Assembly (NCBI GenBank): GCA_040218535.1
Contig: JAVJRG010000012.1
Span: 1,550,001 to 1,614,000, forward strand
DNA length: 64,000 bases
From: Lacipirellulaceae bacterium
GTDB lineage: Bacteria; Planctomycetota; Planctomycetia; Pirellulales; Lacipirellulaceae
Reading direction: 5' to 3'
Numbering within the stretch: position 1 is the first letter of the stretch; each line of letters starts with the position of its first letter. Position numbers and translations under genes: made by a program. Positions 1-8,168 of this stretch are shown here, one piece after another. Below the pieces are notes generated by a model. That model searched no databases. It saw only the letters and a list, made by a program, of their open reading frames with translations, and had not been told where the DNA came from.

Positions 1-1
1 G

Positions 2-229
2 ATCCTGGTAAGCAATTTCATTGGTCAGCTGAAAGGTGGTTCGGGGCATGACGCGAATCAAAAGCTCGGTCGCAAAGTTATTCAGTGGCAGGCAGGCTAC
101 GGGGTAGTGAGTTTTGGCAAGCGTGATTTGCCTTGGGTGATCAAGTATATTCGCAACCAGCGCGAACATCATCGCGTGGGTAGTATTCATCAGCGGTTGG
201 AAACAATTGAGCAGCGAGAAGACCCGTAA
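2..229 (+). CDS. REP-associated tyrosine transposase (RAYT/IS200-like), C-terminal part
   Basis: The window opens inside an open frame of 75 codons ending in TAA at 227-229. The peptide carries the C-terminal signature of Y1/IS200-like REP-associated transposases: a WQAGYGVVSFGK segment (cf. the family's WQxGYGxFSVS), then a VIKYIRNQREHHR helix. These proteins are single-domain HUH nucleases that act on REP-like palindromes and normally do not move as classical IS elements. The catalytic HUH motif and Tyr would lie upstream of the window. A perfect GC-rich palindrome sits 33 bp downstream. The truncation is due to the window edge. Confidence 0.8.
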   Translation: MLVSNFIGQLKGGSGHDANQKLGRKVIQWQAGYGVVSFGKRDLPWVIKYIRNQREHHRVGSIHQRLETIEQREDP

Positions 230-261
230 ACGGGCCTATTTGGTGCCGCTATCGAACTGGA

Positions 262-281
262 CCCCGGCATAAATGCCGGGG
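262..281. repeat. REP-like palindrome next to the RAYT gene
   Basis: Two perfect 9-bp arms, CCCCGGCAT (262-270) and ATGCCGGGG (273-281), surround AA. The block is followed by GCTAATAA. A second copy of the core CCGGCATAAATGCCGG lies at 54691-54706, again followed within a few bases by GCTAAT. Position directly behind a RAYT gene and recurrence elsewhere are what is known for REP/BIME sequences. Function as a substrate is inferred. Confidence 0.65.
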
Positions 282-331
282 CTAATAACATTTCAAATTT
301 TAGGCCAGTCTTTTCTCGCAGGAGCCTCCCC

Positions 332-790
332 ATGTCCCAATTCGGCCACCTCATCCTCACCGACGAGCCCACCGTCCGCGAGGTTTGCTCAACCTGGACG
401 CCCTCTCTGCCTGAGCCCAAGGAGGTGGAGATGAAGAACCCGTTCACGGGCGAGTTGATGAAGATCAAGACGCACTTCGCGCCGCCAGAGGGACGCAAGG
501 CACCCGACGAGCAAGCGTCGACTGAGAGCGTCGTTGAAGCGTTTCGCGAGCAGGCGGCTCTGTGCATCGATTTCCAAGTGCATAGCCTAATGCGCAAAGA
601 TTTCATGGACGAAAAGAAACCACTGTTCATGGGCGACCGAGATGAAGAGGGCATCACGGTCGACCTGATCCCCACGGAGTTCGAGGAGAAACTGGTCCCC
701 TACTTCACCGAGGAACTCGGCGAGTACGCTGACCAGGCCGTGCGTCGCGAACGCGGGCTATCGTTTTTCGTGCTGATCGACGACTTCTGA
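332..790 (+). CDS. Conserved-looking hypothetical protein, 152 aa
   Basis: I do not recognise the family. The start is supported by AGGAG at 320-324, seven bases before ATG. The protein is soluble and acidic, with no signal peptide or membrane segment. It contains a PFTGELMKIKTHFAPPEGRK stretch and a long negatively charged C-terminal half ending FFVLIDDF. It stands alone between the transposase remnant and a repeat-bearing spacer. Codon pattern and ribosome site argue that it is a real gene; no role can be assigned from sequence. Confidence 0.6.
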   Translation: MSQFGHLILTDEPTVREVCSTWTPSLPEPKEVEMKNPFTGELMKIKTHFAPPEGRKAPDEQASTESVVEAFREQAALCIDFQVHSLMRKDFMDEKKPLFMGDRDEEGITVDLIPTEFEEKLVPYFTEELGEYADQAVRRERGLSFFVLIDDF

Positions 791-839
791 TTGCCGCTGC
801 TGTCTCTGCGCGAAACTGATGTGGCCCACAACTTTTTTA

Positions 840-929
840 GCCACAGATATTACGGATGACACGGATCATATTGGCGGGCAAGTCTGACTCCGCTCTCAAA
901 AAATCCGTGTCATCCGTGCAATCCGTGGC
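840..929. repeat. Imperfect inverted repeat of the ATCCGTG intergenic family
   Basis: The arms 840-866 and 903-929 are 27-nt reverse complements with a few mismatches, built of repeated ATCCGTG/CACGGAT units. A related copy occurs at 10471-10490, between a lipoprotein gene and aspS. Such ATCCGTG-rich spacers are widespread in planctomycete and other genomes. The block could form a long hairpin and act as a terminator after the gene ending at 790. The role is inferred. Confidence 0.55.
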
Positions 930-1016
930 CCAAATTACGGATTGCCTCTCCAAACTGAGAGAAACCCGATACAATGCGAGCAGGACATCTAACTGATTGC
1001 GATCGAGGAGAGGGAT

Positions 1017-1391
1017 ATGCTTAAAGGACTTGGAAATCTCGCCAACTTGCCGGGGATGCTCAAACAGGCCCAAGAGATGGGCGGCAAGATGCAGGAGATG
1101 GGTGAACAGCTCAAAACCAAGCGGGTGACTGGCAACTCCGGCGGGGGGATGATCGAAGTCGAGGCCAACGGCGTGGGGGAAGTGCTTGCCGTGCGGATCG
1201 ACCCTTCGCTGATCGAGAAACAGGACAAGGAATTGATCGAAGACCTCATCCCGGCGGCCATCAATGCGGCCCAACAGAAGGCAAAGCAGCTTCACGCGGA
1301 GATGATGCAGGAGCTGACCGGCGGGATGAACATCCCCGGCTTGGGGGACGCCCTGGGCTCTCTCGGCGGTGAGGACCCGCAACAGAGCTAA
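1017..1391 (+). CDS. ybaB: YbaB/EbfC family nucleoid-associated protein
   Basis: 124 residues, slightly longer than the usual 100-110. The Gly/Met/Gln-rich N-terminus (MLKGLGNLANLPGMLKQAQ) leads into the helix used for dimerisation. The central GNSGGGMIEVEANGVGEVLAVRIDP region is the diagnostic YbaB core, and the C-terminal helix bears AAINAAQQKAKQLHAEMMQE. Known members are small dimeric DNA-binding proteins that coat the nucleoid. The start is supported by GAGGAGAGG just upstream. In many bacteria ybaB sits between dnaX and recR; here neither is adjacent and the next gene is rpoN. Confidence 0.92.
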   Translation: MLKGLGNLANLPGMLKQAQEMGGKMQEMGEQLKTKRVTGNSGGGMIEVEANGVGEVLAVRIDPSLIEKQDKELIEDLIPAAINAAQQKAKQLHAEMMQELTGGMNIPGLGDALGSLGGEDPQQS

Positions 1392-1728
1392 GTCTCTCTG
1401 AGCTAAGCCCCGAAAAAGCTCTTCTCGGCAGAAAAATGCTTAGGTGTGAGACTAGGTAAAATCCCTTCTCGCCATAAAGATAGCTGTTTCATGGCCCGGT
1501 TTTTCTAGGCTTAAACCTGCTTTTCGGGGTAGAATTCGATTGGGGCTGATAGGAAAAACAAGGGGCTTCTGCGCGACAACCCTGTCGCGGCAAGTAGCAA
1601 GCGAGCCTGTTTGATCTTCGACAGGCGGCCTCGTTATGTTAATGATCCGCTCCAACGGCGAACCAAGCGGTTTGCTCCAACGTTAACACTCAAACAATAC
1701 AAGCCAGCTCAAACGGAACTGATTTCGG

Positions 1729-3249
1729 ATGCGACTCTCCCTCGGCCAAAGCATGCAGATGTCTCAGAAGCAGGTGCTTGCACCGCGGATGATTCAATCG
1801 ATGGAGATTCTGCAACTGCCGATCCTTGCTCTGCAAGAACGCATCGAGCAGGAGATGGAAGACAACCCCGTGCTCGATCAGATCGAGCCCACGGGCGATG
1901 AGTACGACACGGACGAAAAGGTCAGCCCCGATGCGCCGGCTGATGGCGAGAAGGAACTGGTCGTCGACGAAGACCATAACAACCAGGACGACTTCGAGCG
2001 TCTGGAAAACATGGTCGAGAACATGCCGGACGTTTACGAAGAACGGACCGGCCCTTCGCGCGGGGAGATTGAAGCTGAGGGAGACCGGCGCCACGACCAA
2101 ATGGCGAACATGGTCGCGCGACCCGAATCGCTGCACGATTACCTTGAGCACCAACTCAGTTGGTACGATCTCGACGAAGAACATACCCGCTTCTGCGAAC
2201 GGATCATCTACAACCTCGATTCCAACGGCTACCTAAAGTCGCCGCTGGAAGACTTGCTGCCTCCCGCGCCAAGCGAGCTCAACGGTGCGGCCGAGAAATG
2301 GCGCGAGGAACAGCTCAAGCTTGCCGAGGAGGCACTCGCCACAGTGCAGCGACTCGACCCGCCGGGCGTGGGCGCACGGAGCTTGAAAGAGTGCTTACTG
2401 CTGCAACTCACGCCTGGGTTGTTATTCTTCGAAGAGCTGCAGGTACTCATTGAGAATCACTTGGAAGACCTCGAGAATAACCGCCTGCCGTTGATTCAAA
2501 AGAAGACCGGCTTCGACCTGGAAACGATCAACGAAGCGTGGGAAGACCTCAAGACTCTCAAGCCGAAGCCTGGGGCGGAGTTCAATTCTTCAACCGTGGC
2601 CGCGGTCACCCCGGATGTATTCATCGATCGTAAAGAAGGGGGCGGATACACGGTACGGCTGGAAGATGGCGAGCTTCCCTCGCTCTACATCAGCCCGACA
2701 CACCGACGAATGCTCCAACAGGCAATTGCCGCCAAGGACAAGCAAACGGTCGATTACATCAAAAAGAAAATCATGTCGGCGCAGTGGATCATCGAAGCGA
2801 TCGAGCAACGCCGCAGCACGCTGACGAAAGTCTCGCAGGCGATCGTCGATCACCAACAACGGTTCCTCGACGACGGTCCCGAATACATCGAGCCGCTGAA
2901 GATGCAGCAGATCGCCGACAAGGTCGGCGTGCACGTCACCACGGTTAGTCGCGCGGTCGATGACAAGTGGATGCAAACGCATCGCGGTATCTTCCCGCTG
3001 AAGCGTTTCTTCGTTGGTGGCACCACCGGCGCCGATGGCGAAGAAGTCGCCTGGGATCGCGTGAGACAACAGTTGCAAGAGATTGTCGATAACGAAGATA
3101 AGAGCAAACCACTCAGTGACGATGCCTTGGTGAAAGAGCTCGCCAAAGAAGGCATCACCGTCGCCCGCCGTACCGTGACGAAGTACCGGAAGGCGATGGA
3201 CATCCCTAGTAGTCGTCAGCGGAAAGATTGGTCGAAGGCTGGGAAGTAG
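1729..3249 (+). CDS. rpoN: RNA polymerase sigma-54 factor
   Basis: 506 residues with the classic sigma-54 order: a Gln/Leu-rich region I (SLGQSMQMSQKQVLAPRMIQSMEILQL, described here by residues 4-30), an acidic linker (about 50-110), a core-binding domain, a helix-turn-helix near 390-415 (MQQIADKVGVHVTTVSRAV), and the RpoN box ARRTVTKYRK at 479-488 that contacts the -24 element. Sigma-54 directs core RNA polymerase to -24/-12 promoters and needs AAA+ activators, none of which is encoded in this window. A 337-bp spacer separates it from ybaB. A small conserved gene follows after 15 bp and may be co-transcribed. Confidence 0.97.
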   Translation: MRLSLGQSMQMSQKQVLAPRMIQSMEILQLPILALQERIEQEMEDNPVLDQIEPTGDEYDTDEKVSPDAPADGEKELVVDEDHNNQDDFERLENMVENMPDVYEERTGPSRGEIEAEGDRRHDQMANMVARPESLHDYLEHQLSWYDLDEEHTRFCERIIYNLDSNGYLKSPLEDLLPPAPSELNGAAEKWREEQLKLAEEALATVQRLDPPGVGARSLKECLLLQLTPGLLFFEELQVLIENHLEDLENNRLPLIQKKTGFDLETINEAWEDLKTLKPKPGAEFNSSTVAAVTPDVFIDRKEGGGYTVRLEDGELPSLYISPTHRRMLQQAIAAKDKQTVDYIKKKIMSAQWIIEAIEQRRSTLTKVSQAIVDHQQRFLDDGPEYIEPLKMQQIADKVGVHVTTVSRAVDDKWMQTHRGIFPLKRFFVGGTTGADGEEVAWDRVRQQLQEIVDNEDKSKPLSDDALVKELAKEGITVARRTVTKYRKAMDIPSSRQRKDWSKAGK

Positions 3250-3264
3250 CGTACAATAGATAGC

Positions 3265-3507
3265 ATGGTCACTGAACAAGTACGCAATCTGCACAATGCT
3301 CGCCCCTTCAAACCCTTCACGCTTCACGTAGCGGATGGTGATCGGCTTCGCGTGAAGAGTCCCGAGTTCATGTGGATGACACCCGGGGGCCGTACGCTCT
3401 ACGTGAGCCAAGGCGACGAGCAAGTAGCGATTCTCGATATGCTGCTCGTAACGCAGGTGACTATCGACAATGGGATGGAGATGCCTAGTCGAAGTCAAGA
3501 GAACTGA
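3265..3507 (+). CDS. Small conserved hypothetical protein, 80 aa
   Basis: A compact beta-rich peptide: VRNLHNARPFKPFTLHVADG, then RLRVKSPEFMWMTPGGRTLYV, then a hydrophobic strand LLVTQVTI. Small proteins of this pattern (PFxPFxLHxADGxxLRVxxPEF) are common in planctomycetes and verrucomicrobia and have no assigned function as far as I know. It begins 15 bp after rpoN in the same direction and ends 4 bp before a convergent gene. No signal peptide or cysteine is present. Confidence 0.75.
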   Translation: MVTEQVRNLHNARPFKPFTLHVADGDRLRVKSPEFMWMTPGGRTLYVSQGDEQVAILDMLLVTQVTIDNGMEMPSRSQEN

Positions 3508-3511
3508 GCGA

Positions 3512-4138
3512 TTACACCGCCTCGACATGCAATCCGCGCTTGCGTCGTTCTTGCCGTCGGACCTCGTCGATCATCGTGGCGACGTTGCGCACGTCTTCGA
3601 TGCCGATTAGCTCGAACTCCGGCGTCGTCTTGTCACTCGAAGTAATCAGGACGCTTCCTACGCCCATCGCACGTTCGACGGGGCCTTGGCGGAAGGTGAC
3701 GTCGTCGATGTCGATCGCTTCGATGCGGTCGATCTCTCGCCAGAGGAGGCCAGACTCATGCAAGAACCGCTGATTGGTGAGGTAGTAGTGGATGCTCATC
3801 TGGCGATAGAGCAACGTAAGCAGCGAGCCCAACCAGGCCAGGAGAATTATTCCCCCGACAACAAGCCAACCTGTGCCAGAGAGTTTCATCACCGCTGCGA
3901 GGATCAGCAACGCTACACTGAAGACCCCGGCAGTAGCCCAGGTGCCGAACATCGCCCGCTTTGAGTAACGCCCCTGCCAAAGGATTTCTTCCGGTTCGTC
4001 ATCGTCGCCCCCCGACAAGGCCGCGGCGAATCGCTGCTTCGCATTCATGTCGGTGGCGATCTCACCGACAGGTCTGCCGCATTGAGGGCAGAAGATGGCG
4101 TCTTCGGGCGCATTGGCTTTGCACTGAGAGCATTTCAT
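3512..4138 (-). CDS. Membrane protein with N-terminal zinc ribbon and bacterial PH domain
   Basis: Starting from the ATG at 4138 the protein has 208 residues and opens with MKCSQCKANAPEDAIFCPQC, a rubredoxin-like zinc ribbon with two CxxC pairs. Two hydrophobic stretches follow (AMFGTWATAGVFSVALLILA and WLVVGGIILLAWLGSLLTLL), then a bPH-type beta domain starting with the family pattern YYLTNQRFLHESGLLWREID and ending in an Arg-rich tail. Upstream in-frame codons exist but would place 45 unlikely residues before the ribbon. Members of the PH family are thought to be membrane-associated; the exact role is unknown. Confidence 0.8.
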   Translation of the reverse strand: MKCSQCKANAPEDAIFCPQCGRPVGEIATDMNAKQRFAAALSGGDDDEPEEILWQGRYSKRAMFGTWATAGVFSVALLILAAVMKLSGTGWLVVGGIILLAWLGSLLTLLYRQMSIHYYLTNQRFLHESGLLWREIDRIEAIDIDDVTFRQGPVERAMGVGSVLITSSDKTTPEFELIGIEDVRNVATMIDEVRRQERRKRGLHVEAV

Positions 4139-4312
4139 GATGCTAGCTTCTTCTTGGAAATGTGAGATTAGGTAACTTCGGGGCCAGCGAAAACTCGGAA
4201 ATGAGCTTCTGCCTGTATGTATTCGCTTGAGGCGCTCCGATCTTAGAATCTGTTTTCCGCTGTAAGGTTGCAAGTGGTTTACTGCTTGGACGTGTCAGGT
4301 ATCATACGTGGC

Positions 4313-4783
4313 ATGAAATGTCCCTTCTGTCGCGTTGATAACGACCGTGTGATCGATTCGCGGGCCTGCCAAGATGGCTTCGCGATTCGCCGTCGGCGGA
4401 AGTGCAACTCTTGCAAACGGCGCTACACGACTTACGAGCGCATCGAAGAATCGACGATCAAAGTCGTTAAGAAAGATGGCTCGCGGGTTCCTTTCTTGCG
4501 GGAAAACATCCAACGCGGTTTGGAGCGCGCCTGTTGGAAACGTCCCATCAGCGACCGCGATGTCGAGCGGACCGTGTCGGCAATCGAAAACGACGTCTAC
4601 AGCTCGTTCGAAGAGGAAATCGATAGCCGCCAGTTGGGCGAGCTCGTCATGGAGCATCTTCGCGACCTCGACGAAGTGGCCTTTGTCCGTTTCGCGAGCG
4701 TCTACCGTCAGTTTGCTGATGCGGGTGACTTTGTCGATGAGCTAAGACCTTTCCTCTCCGACGGCGGCCGCACACCACGTTAA
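4313..4783 (+). CDS. nrdR: Transcriptional repressor NrdR
   Basis: From the ATG at 4313 the protein has 156 residues, the usual NrdR length. A zinc ribbon is formed by C3, C6, C31 and C34 (CPFC and CNSC) with the conserved DSR motif at 15-17 and the RRRRKCNSCKRRYTTYERIE signature. An ATP-cone domain follows from about residue 49. NrdR represses ribonucleotide reductase operons by binding NrdR boxes in response to dATP/ATP. No nrd gene is visible in this window. An upstream in-frame start would add 15 residues before the ribbon and is rejected. Confidence 0.95.
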   Translation: MKCPFCRVDNDRVIDSRACQDGFAIRRRRKCNSCKRRYTTYERIEESTIKVVKKDGSRVPFLRENIQRGLERACWKRPISDRDVERTVSAIENDVYSSFEEEIDSRQLGELVMEHLRDLDEVAFVRFASVYRQFADAGDFVDELRPFLSDGGRTPR

Positions 4784-4801
4784 GCGTCTTTCGTCTCACC
4801 C

Positions 4802-4887
4802 TAGCCCCCGGCGCAAGCCGCGGGGTTTGATCCTTCAGAGCGTTGCGCGACTGACGCTGCAAAGTGTGAGGCTTGCGCCACGGGCTA
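4802..4887. repeat. Long imperfect inverted repeat in the nrdR-mutS spacer
   Basis: Left arm TAGCCC..GGCGCAAGCC (4802-4819) is the reverse complement of right arm GGCTTGCGCC..GGGCTA (4870-4887), with a 2-bp mismatch block inside each arm. The loop is 50 bp. It lies directly behind nrdR and could act as its terminator, though no T tract follows. It resembles the GC-rich intergenic repeats scattered through planctomycete genomes. Confidence 0.55.
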
Positions 4888-4952
4888 CATTCTGAGTCAC
4901 GCTCTGTTAGAATGCTTGCTTCTCAACTAGTCGTAGCGAGCAGAACAAAAGT

Positions 4953-7607
4953 ATGTCGAAGCCGGCCCTCACGCCGATGATGCAACAGTATTACGACGCC
5001 AAGCAGACCGCTGGCGATGCGCTGCTCTTGTTTCGGATGGGGGATTTTTACGAACTGTTTCACGAAGATGCAAAGAAGGCGGCTGGACTGCTGGGCCTCT
5101 CGCTCACGAGTCGTGACAAGGGCGATCCCAAGGCTGGCAAAGAGCCGATCCCGATGGCGGGTTTTCCGCACCATCAGCTCGATCAGTATCTCGCCAAGAT
5201 CATTGCCGCGGGAATGCGGGCAGCGGTTTGCGAACAGGTTGAAGACCCCAAGCAGGCCAAGGGAATCGTCAAACGCGACGTGACGCGCATCGTCAGCCGC
5301 GGGACGGTCACCGACGATTCGCTGCTTGCGCCAGAAGAAAGTAATTTCCTTCTGGCGATTGCCCACGGCGAAACCGCAAGCGATGCCGCTTGTGGCTTAG
5401 CCTGGATTGACGTTTCCACAGGTCGCTTCGAAGCCGCCAGTGTTGAGCCTTCTCGACTCGGTGACGAACTCGCTCGCATCGGCCCGGTGGAAATCCTCGT
5501 TGGTGAAGACCGCCCTGCCCTGCCCGCGGAGTGGACCGAAGGCCGCGTCATTACGAAGCGTCCGCCGTGGGCGTTTGGCCAGCAGGCCGCTCAGGCGTCG
5601 CTTGCCAAACACTTTGGCCCGCACGCTTTGGAAGGTTTTGGGTTCAACGATAAGGATGGCCCGGGGCTCGCCGCGGCGGGAGCGGTGCTGGATTACTTGA
5701 ACGAAACTCAGCGGACGTCGCTCTCGCATATCGACGCACTGATTCCGCATCGCGTAGGGACGACACTCGAAATCGACGAGTCAACTCGACGTAGCTTGGA
5801 ACTCACCCGGACGATTCGAGAAGGAACGCGCGAGGGTTCGCTCTGGGGCGTGTTGGACCGCACGGTCACCTCGATGGGAGCCCGACTGCTGGGCGACTGG
5901 CTGGCTAATCCGTTGACAGACGTCACGGCTATCACCGCACGGCATGATGCTGTCGAAGAACTCCTGAAAAACGCCTCGCTGACGACCACGCTGCGAGAAT
6001 CGCTCCGCTCGATCTACGACATGCAGCGACTGCTCGCCCGCGTAACCACTGGTCGAGCGACGCCACGCGATTTATCGTTTGTGACTCGCACGCTCGCTTG
6101 CCTGCCCAAGGTGAAAGCCAAACTTGCCGATCGCGACTCTTCGCGCCTCGCTCAGCTTCATGATCGCATTGATCTCTGCGGCGAAGTTCATCAGCAGCTT
6201 AAAACGGCCCTCGAAGAAGAATGCCCCCTGACGGCTAAAGAGGGTGGCTTCATTCGCGCGGGTTTCAATGCCGAACTCGACGAGCAACGCGAACTCGCCA
6301 AGGGCGGCAAGCAGTGGATCGCTAAGTACCAGGCCGAGGCGATTGAACGGACCGGCATCCCCACGATGAAGGTCGGCTTCAATCGCGTGTTTGGCTATTA
6401 CCTGGAAGTCACGCACGTCCACAAAGACAAAATCCCCGACGATTTCATTCGCAAGCAAACGCTCAAGAACGCTGAGCGCTACGTCACGCCCGAACTCAAG
6501 GAATACGAAGAGAAGGTCCTCGCCGCCGAAGAACGCTCGCAAACCTTAGAGTACGACTTGTTCGTCGAGCTTCGCGAAACAGTTGCCAACGCTGCGAAGC
6601 GTTTGCAAGCGACGGCTGCCGCTCTGGCGGAAATTGATTGCCTAGCGAGCCTCGCCGAGTTGGCCCGTTCTCGGAATTATGTTCGCCCCGAAATGGTTGC
6701 CGAAGCAAAACTCGAGATTCTTGGCGGTCGGCACCCGGTGCTGGATGTCACGGAGCCCGAGGGGACGTTCGTCCCTAACGATGTCAGTTGCGCGGGACTA
6801 GACGAGAACGCGCCCCTCACCTCAAGCCCCTCATTCCTCCTCATCACCGGCCCCAACATGGCAGGTAAAAGTACGTACATTCGCCAAGTGGCGCTCCTCA
6901 CGTTGATGGCTCAGGTCGGCAGCTTTGTCCCTGCGGAGAAGGCGACCGTCGGCGTGGCGGATCGGATTTTCGCCCGCGTGGGGGCCAGCGACGACTTGGC
7001 CCGCGGGCGCAGTACGTTCATGGTCGAAATGACCGAGACGGCGCGAATTCTCAACACAGCGACCGAACGCAGCCTAGTCATCCTCGACGAAATTGGTCGC
7101 GGCACCAGTACCTACGACGGCCTCTCGCTCGCCTGGGCAGTGGTCGAACACCTGCACGACAAAATCGGTTGCCGCACGCTCTTCGCTACGCACTATCACG
7201 AGCTGACCGACCTAGCCGAGCAGCTTGTCGGCCTTGCCAACTACAACGTCGCCGTGCAGGAACACGAAGGAAAAGTCGTCTTCCTCCATCGCATCGTCCA
7301 CGGCCCCGCGGACAAAAGCTACGGCATCCACGTCGCTCAACTTGCCGGGGTGCCAAGTGCCGTGAATACACGAGCGGCAGAAATCCTCGAGCAGCTCGAA
7401 GATGGTGGCTCAAATAACCACACGCCCGCTCTGAGTAATGGTAGAGCGAGCCAAAACGGTTCTCTACAGATGACACTCTTCGAGCTAGCCGACCATCCCC
7501 TGCTCGATGAAATCCGCGAACTCGATCTCGATTCAATGACGCCGCTGGAGGCGTTTGGGAAGCTCGCCGCGTGGCGCGAGCAGTTGGGCGCGTTGCAGGA
7601 GAGTTGA
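4953..7607 (+). CDS. mutS: DNA mismatch repair protein MutS
   Basis: 884 residues, full-length MutS1. The N-terminal mismatch-binding domain holds GDFYELF near residue 30, containing the F-x-E wedge. The connector, lever and clamp domains follow. The ATPase has Walker A GPNMAGKST (about 633-641), the RSTFMVEM segment, Walker B LVILDEIGRGTSTYDG, and the THYHEL switch. The C-terminal end keeps a LFELADHPLLDEIRELD beta-clamp/MutL-type helix region. MutS recognises mispairs and recruits MutL; mutL is not in the window. The gene stands alone behind a repeat spacer. Confidence 0.98.
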   Translation: MSKPALTPMMQQYYDAKQTAGDALLLFRMGDFYELFHEDAKKAAGLLGLSLTSRDKGDPKAGKEPIPMAGFPHHQLDQYLAKIIAAGMRAAVCEQVEDPKQAKGIVKRDVTRIVSRGTVTDDSLLAPEESNFLLAIAHGETASDAACGLAWIDVSTGRFEAASVEPSRLGDELARIGPVEILVGEDRPALPAEWTEGRVITKRPPWAFGQQAAQASLAKHFGPHALEGFGFNDKDGPGLAAAGAVLDYLNETQRTSLSHIDALIPHRVGTTLEIDESTRRSLELTRTIREGTREGSLWGVLDRTVTSMGARLLGDWLANPLTDVTAITARHDAVEELLKNASLTTTLRESLRSIYDMQRLLARVTTGRATPRDLSFVTRTLACLPKVKAKLADRDSSRLAQLHDRIDLCGEVHQQLKTALEEECPLTAKEGGFIRAGFNAELDEQRELAKGGKQWIAKYQAEAIERTGIPTMKVGFNRVFGYYLEVTHVHKDKIPDDFIRKQTLKNAERYVTPELKEYEEKVLAAEERSQTLEYDLFVELRETVANAAKRLQATAAALAEIDCLASLAELARSRNYVRPEMVAEAKLEILGGRHPVLDVTEPEGTFVPNDVSCAGLDENAPLTSSPSFLLITGPNMAGKSTYIRQVALLTLMAQVGSFVPAEKATVGVADRIFARVGASDDLARGRSTFMVEMTETARILNTATERSLVILDEIGRGTSTYDGLSLAWAVVEHLHDKIGCRTLFATHYHELTDLAEQLVGLANYNVAVQEHEGKVVFLHRIVHGPADKSYGIHVAQLAGVPSAVNTRAAEILEQLEDGGSNNHTPALSNGRASQNGSLQMTLFELADHPLLDEIRELDLDSMTPLEAFGKLAAWREQLGALQES

Positions 7608-7651
7608 ATAGCAGTAGGTCAGCCGCTTCCGATAACTATTGGGATTTCGCT

Positions 7652-8122
7652 ATGGGTAGCGATTGGATTGACGAACAGCGCAAGGCGATTGAAAAGAAAC
7701 AGGATGAACTGAGTGAATTCAGATCTCAAGTAACAAAGGAAAGGCCCCAAGTTTTGCCAGAAGACAAAGACGACGATTCCAAGGCCTCAGTGCGACAAAC
7801 ACGTAAGAATATCAAGCCTTATATCTACGTTTTTCTAGTCGTCGCGAATTTTTCGAATCTGCTCCGCGGTGCTGAGCAACTCTATAGGTCGCCCGAGAGA
7901 GTAACTTTGTCGTTTGAATCAGACCTAGTCAAGGTAGGCTTAGATGAGCAAGAGAATAAGCACTACTTTGTTGACGTACCGTTGCGAGAGTTCCCTTACG
8001 AGATTCAACTGAATCAGCACAATCGCACAGACTTGGTATTCTTGGCTTCAGTCAATTTGATCCTGCTTGGAACACTCTACTACTTCCATCGACGTGATCG
8101 ACGAGAGATTCAAGAAGAATAG
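7652..8122 (+). CDS. Hypothetical membrane protein, 156 aa
   Basis: I do not recognise this protein. The ATG at 7652 (MGSDWIDEQRKAIEKKQDEL) is preferred over upstream in-frame codons that overlap mutS. The N-terminal third is a charged coiled-coil-like stretch. Two hydrophobic segments follow (PYIYVFLVVANFSNLL and LVFLASVNLILLGTLYYF), flanking a polar roughly 75-residue domain. A short basic tail ends the protein. It lies 44 bp behind mutS and converges on a peroxidase gene 46 bp away. Confidence 0.6.
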   Translation: MGSDWIDEQRKAIEKKQDELSEFRSQVTKERPQVLPEDKDDDSKASVRQTRKNIKPYIYVFLVVANFSNLLRGAEQLYRSPERVTLSFESDLVKVGLDEQENKHYFVDVPLREFPYEIQLNQHNRTDLVFLASVNLILLGTLYYFHRRDRREIQEE

Positions 8123-8168
8123 TTAGTAGGCCGCAGTTCGCTGGCGATCACTCCAGCACATGACTTGG

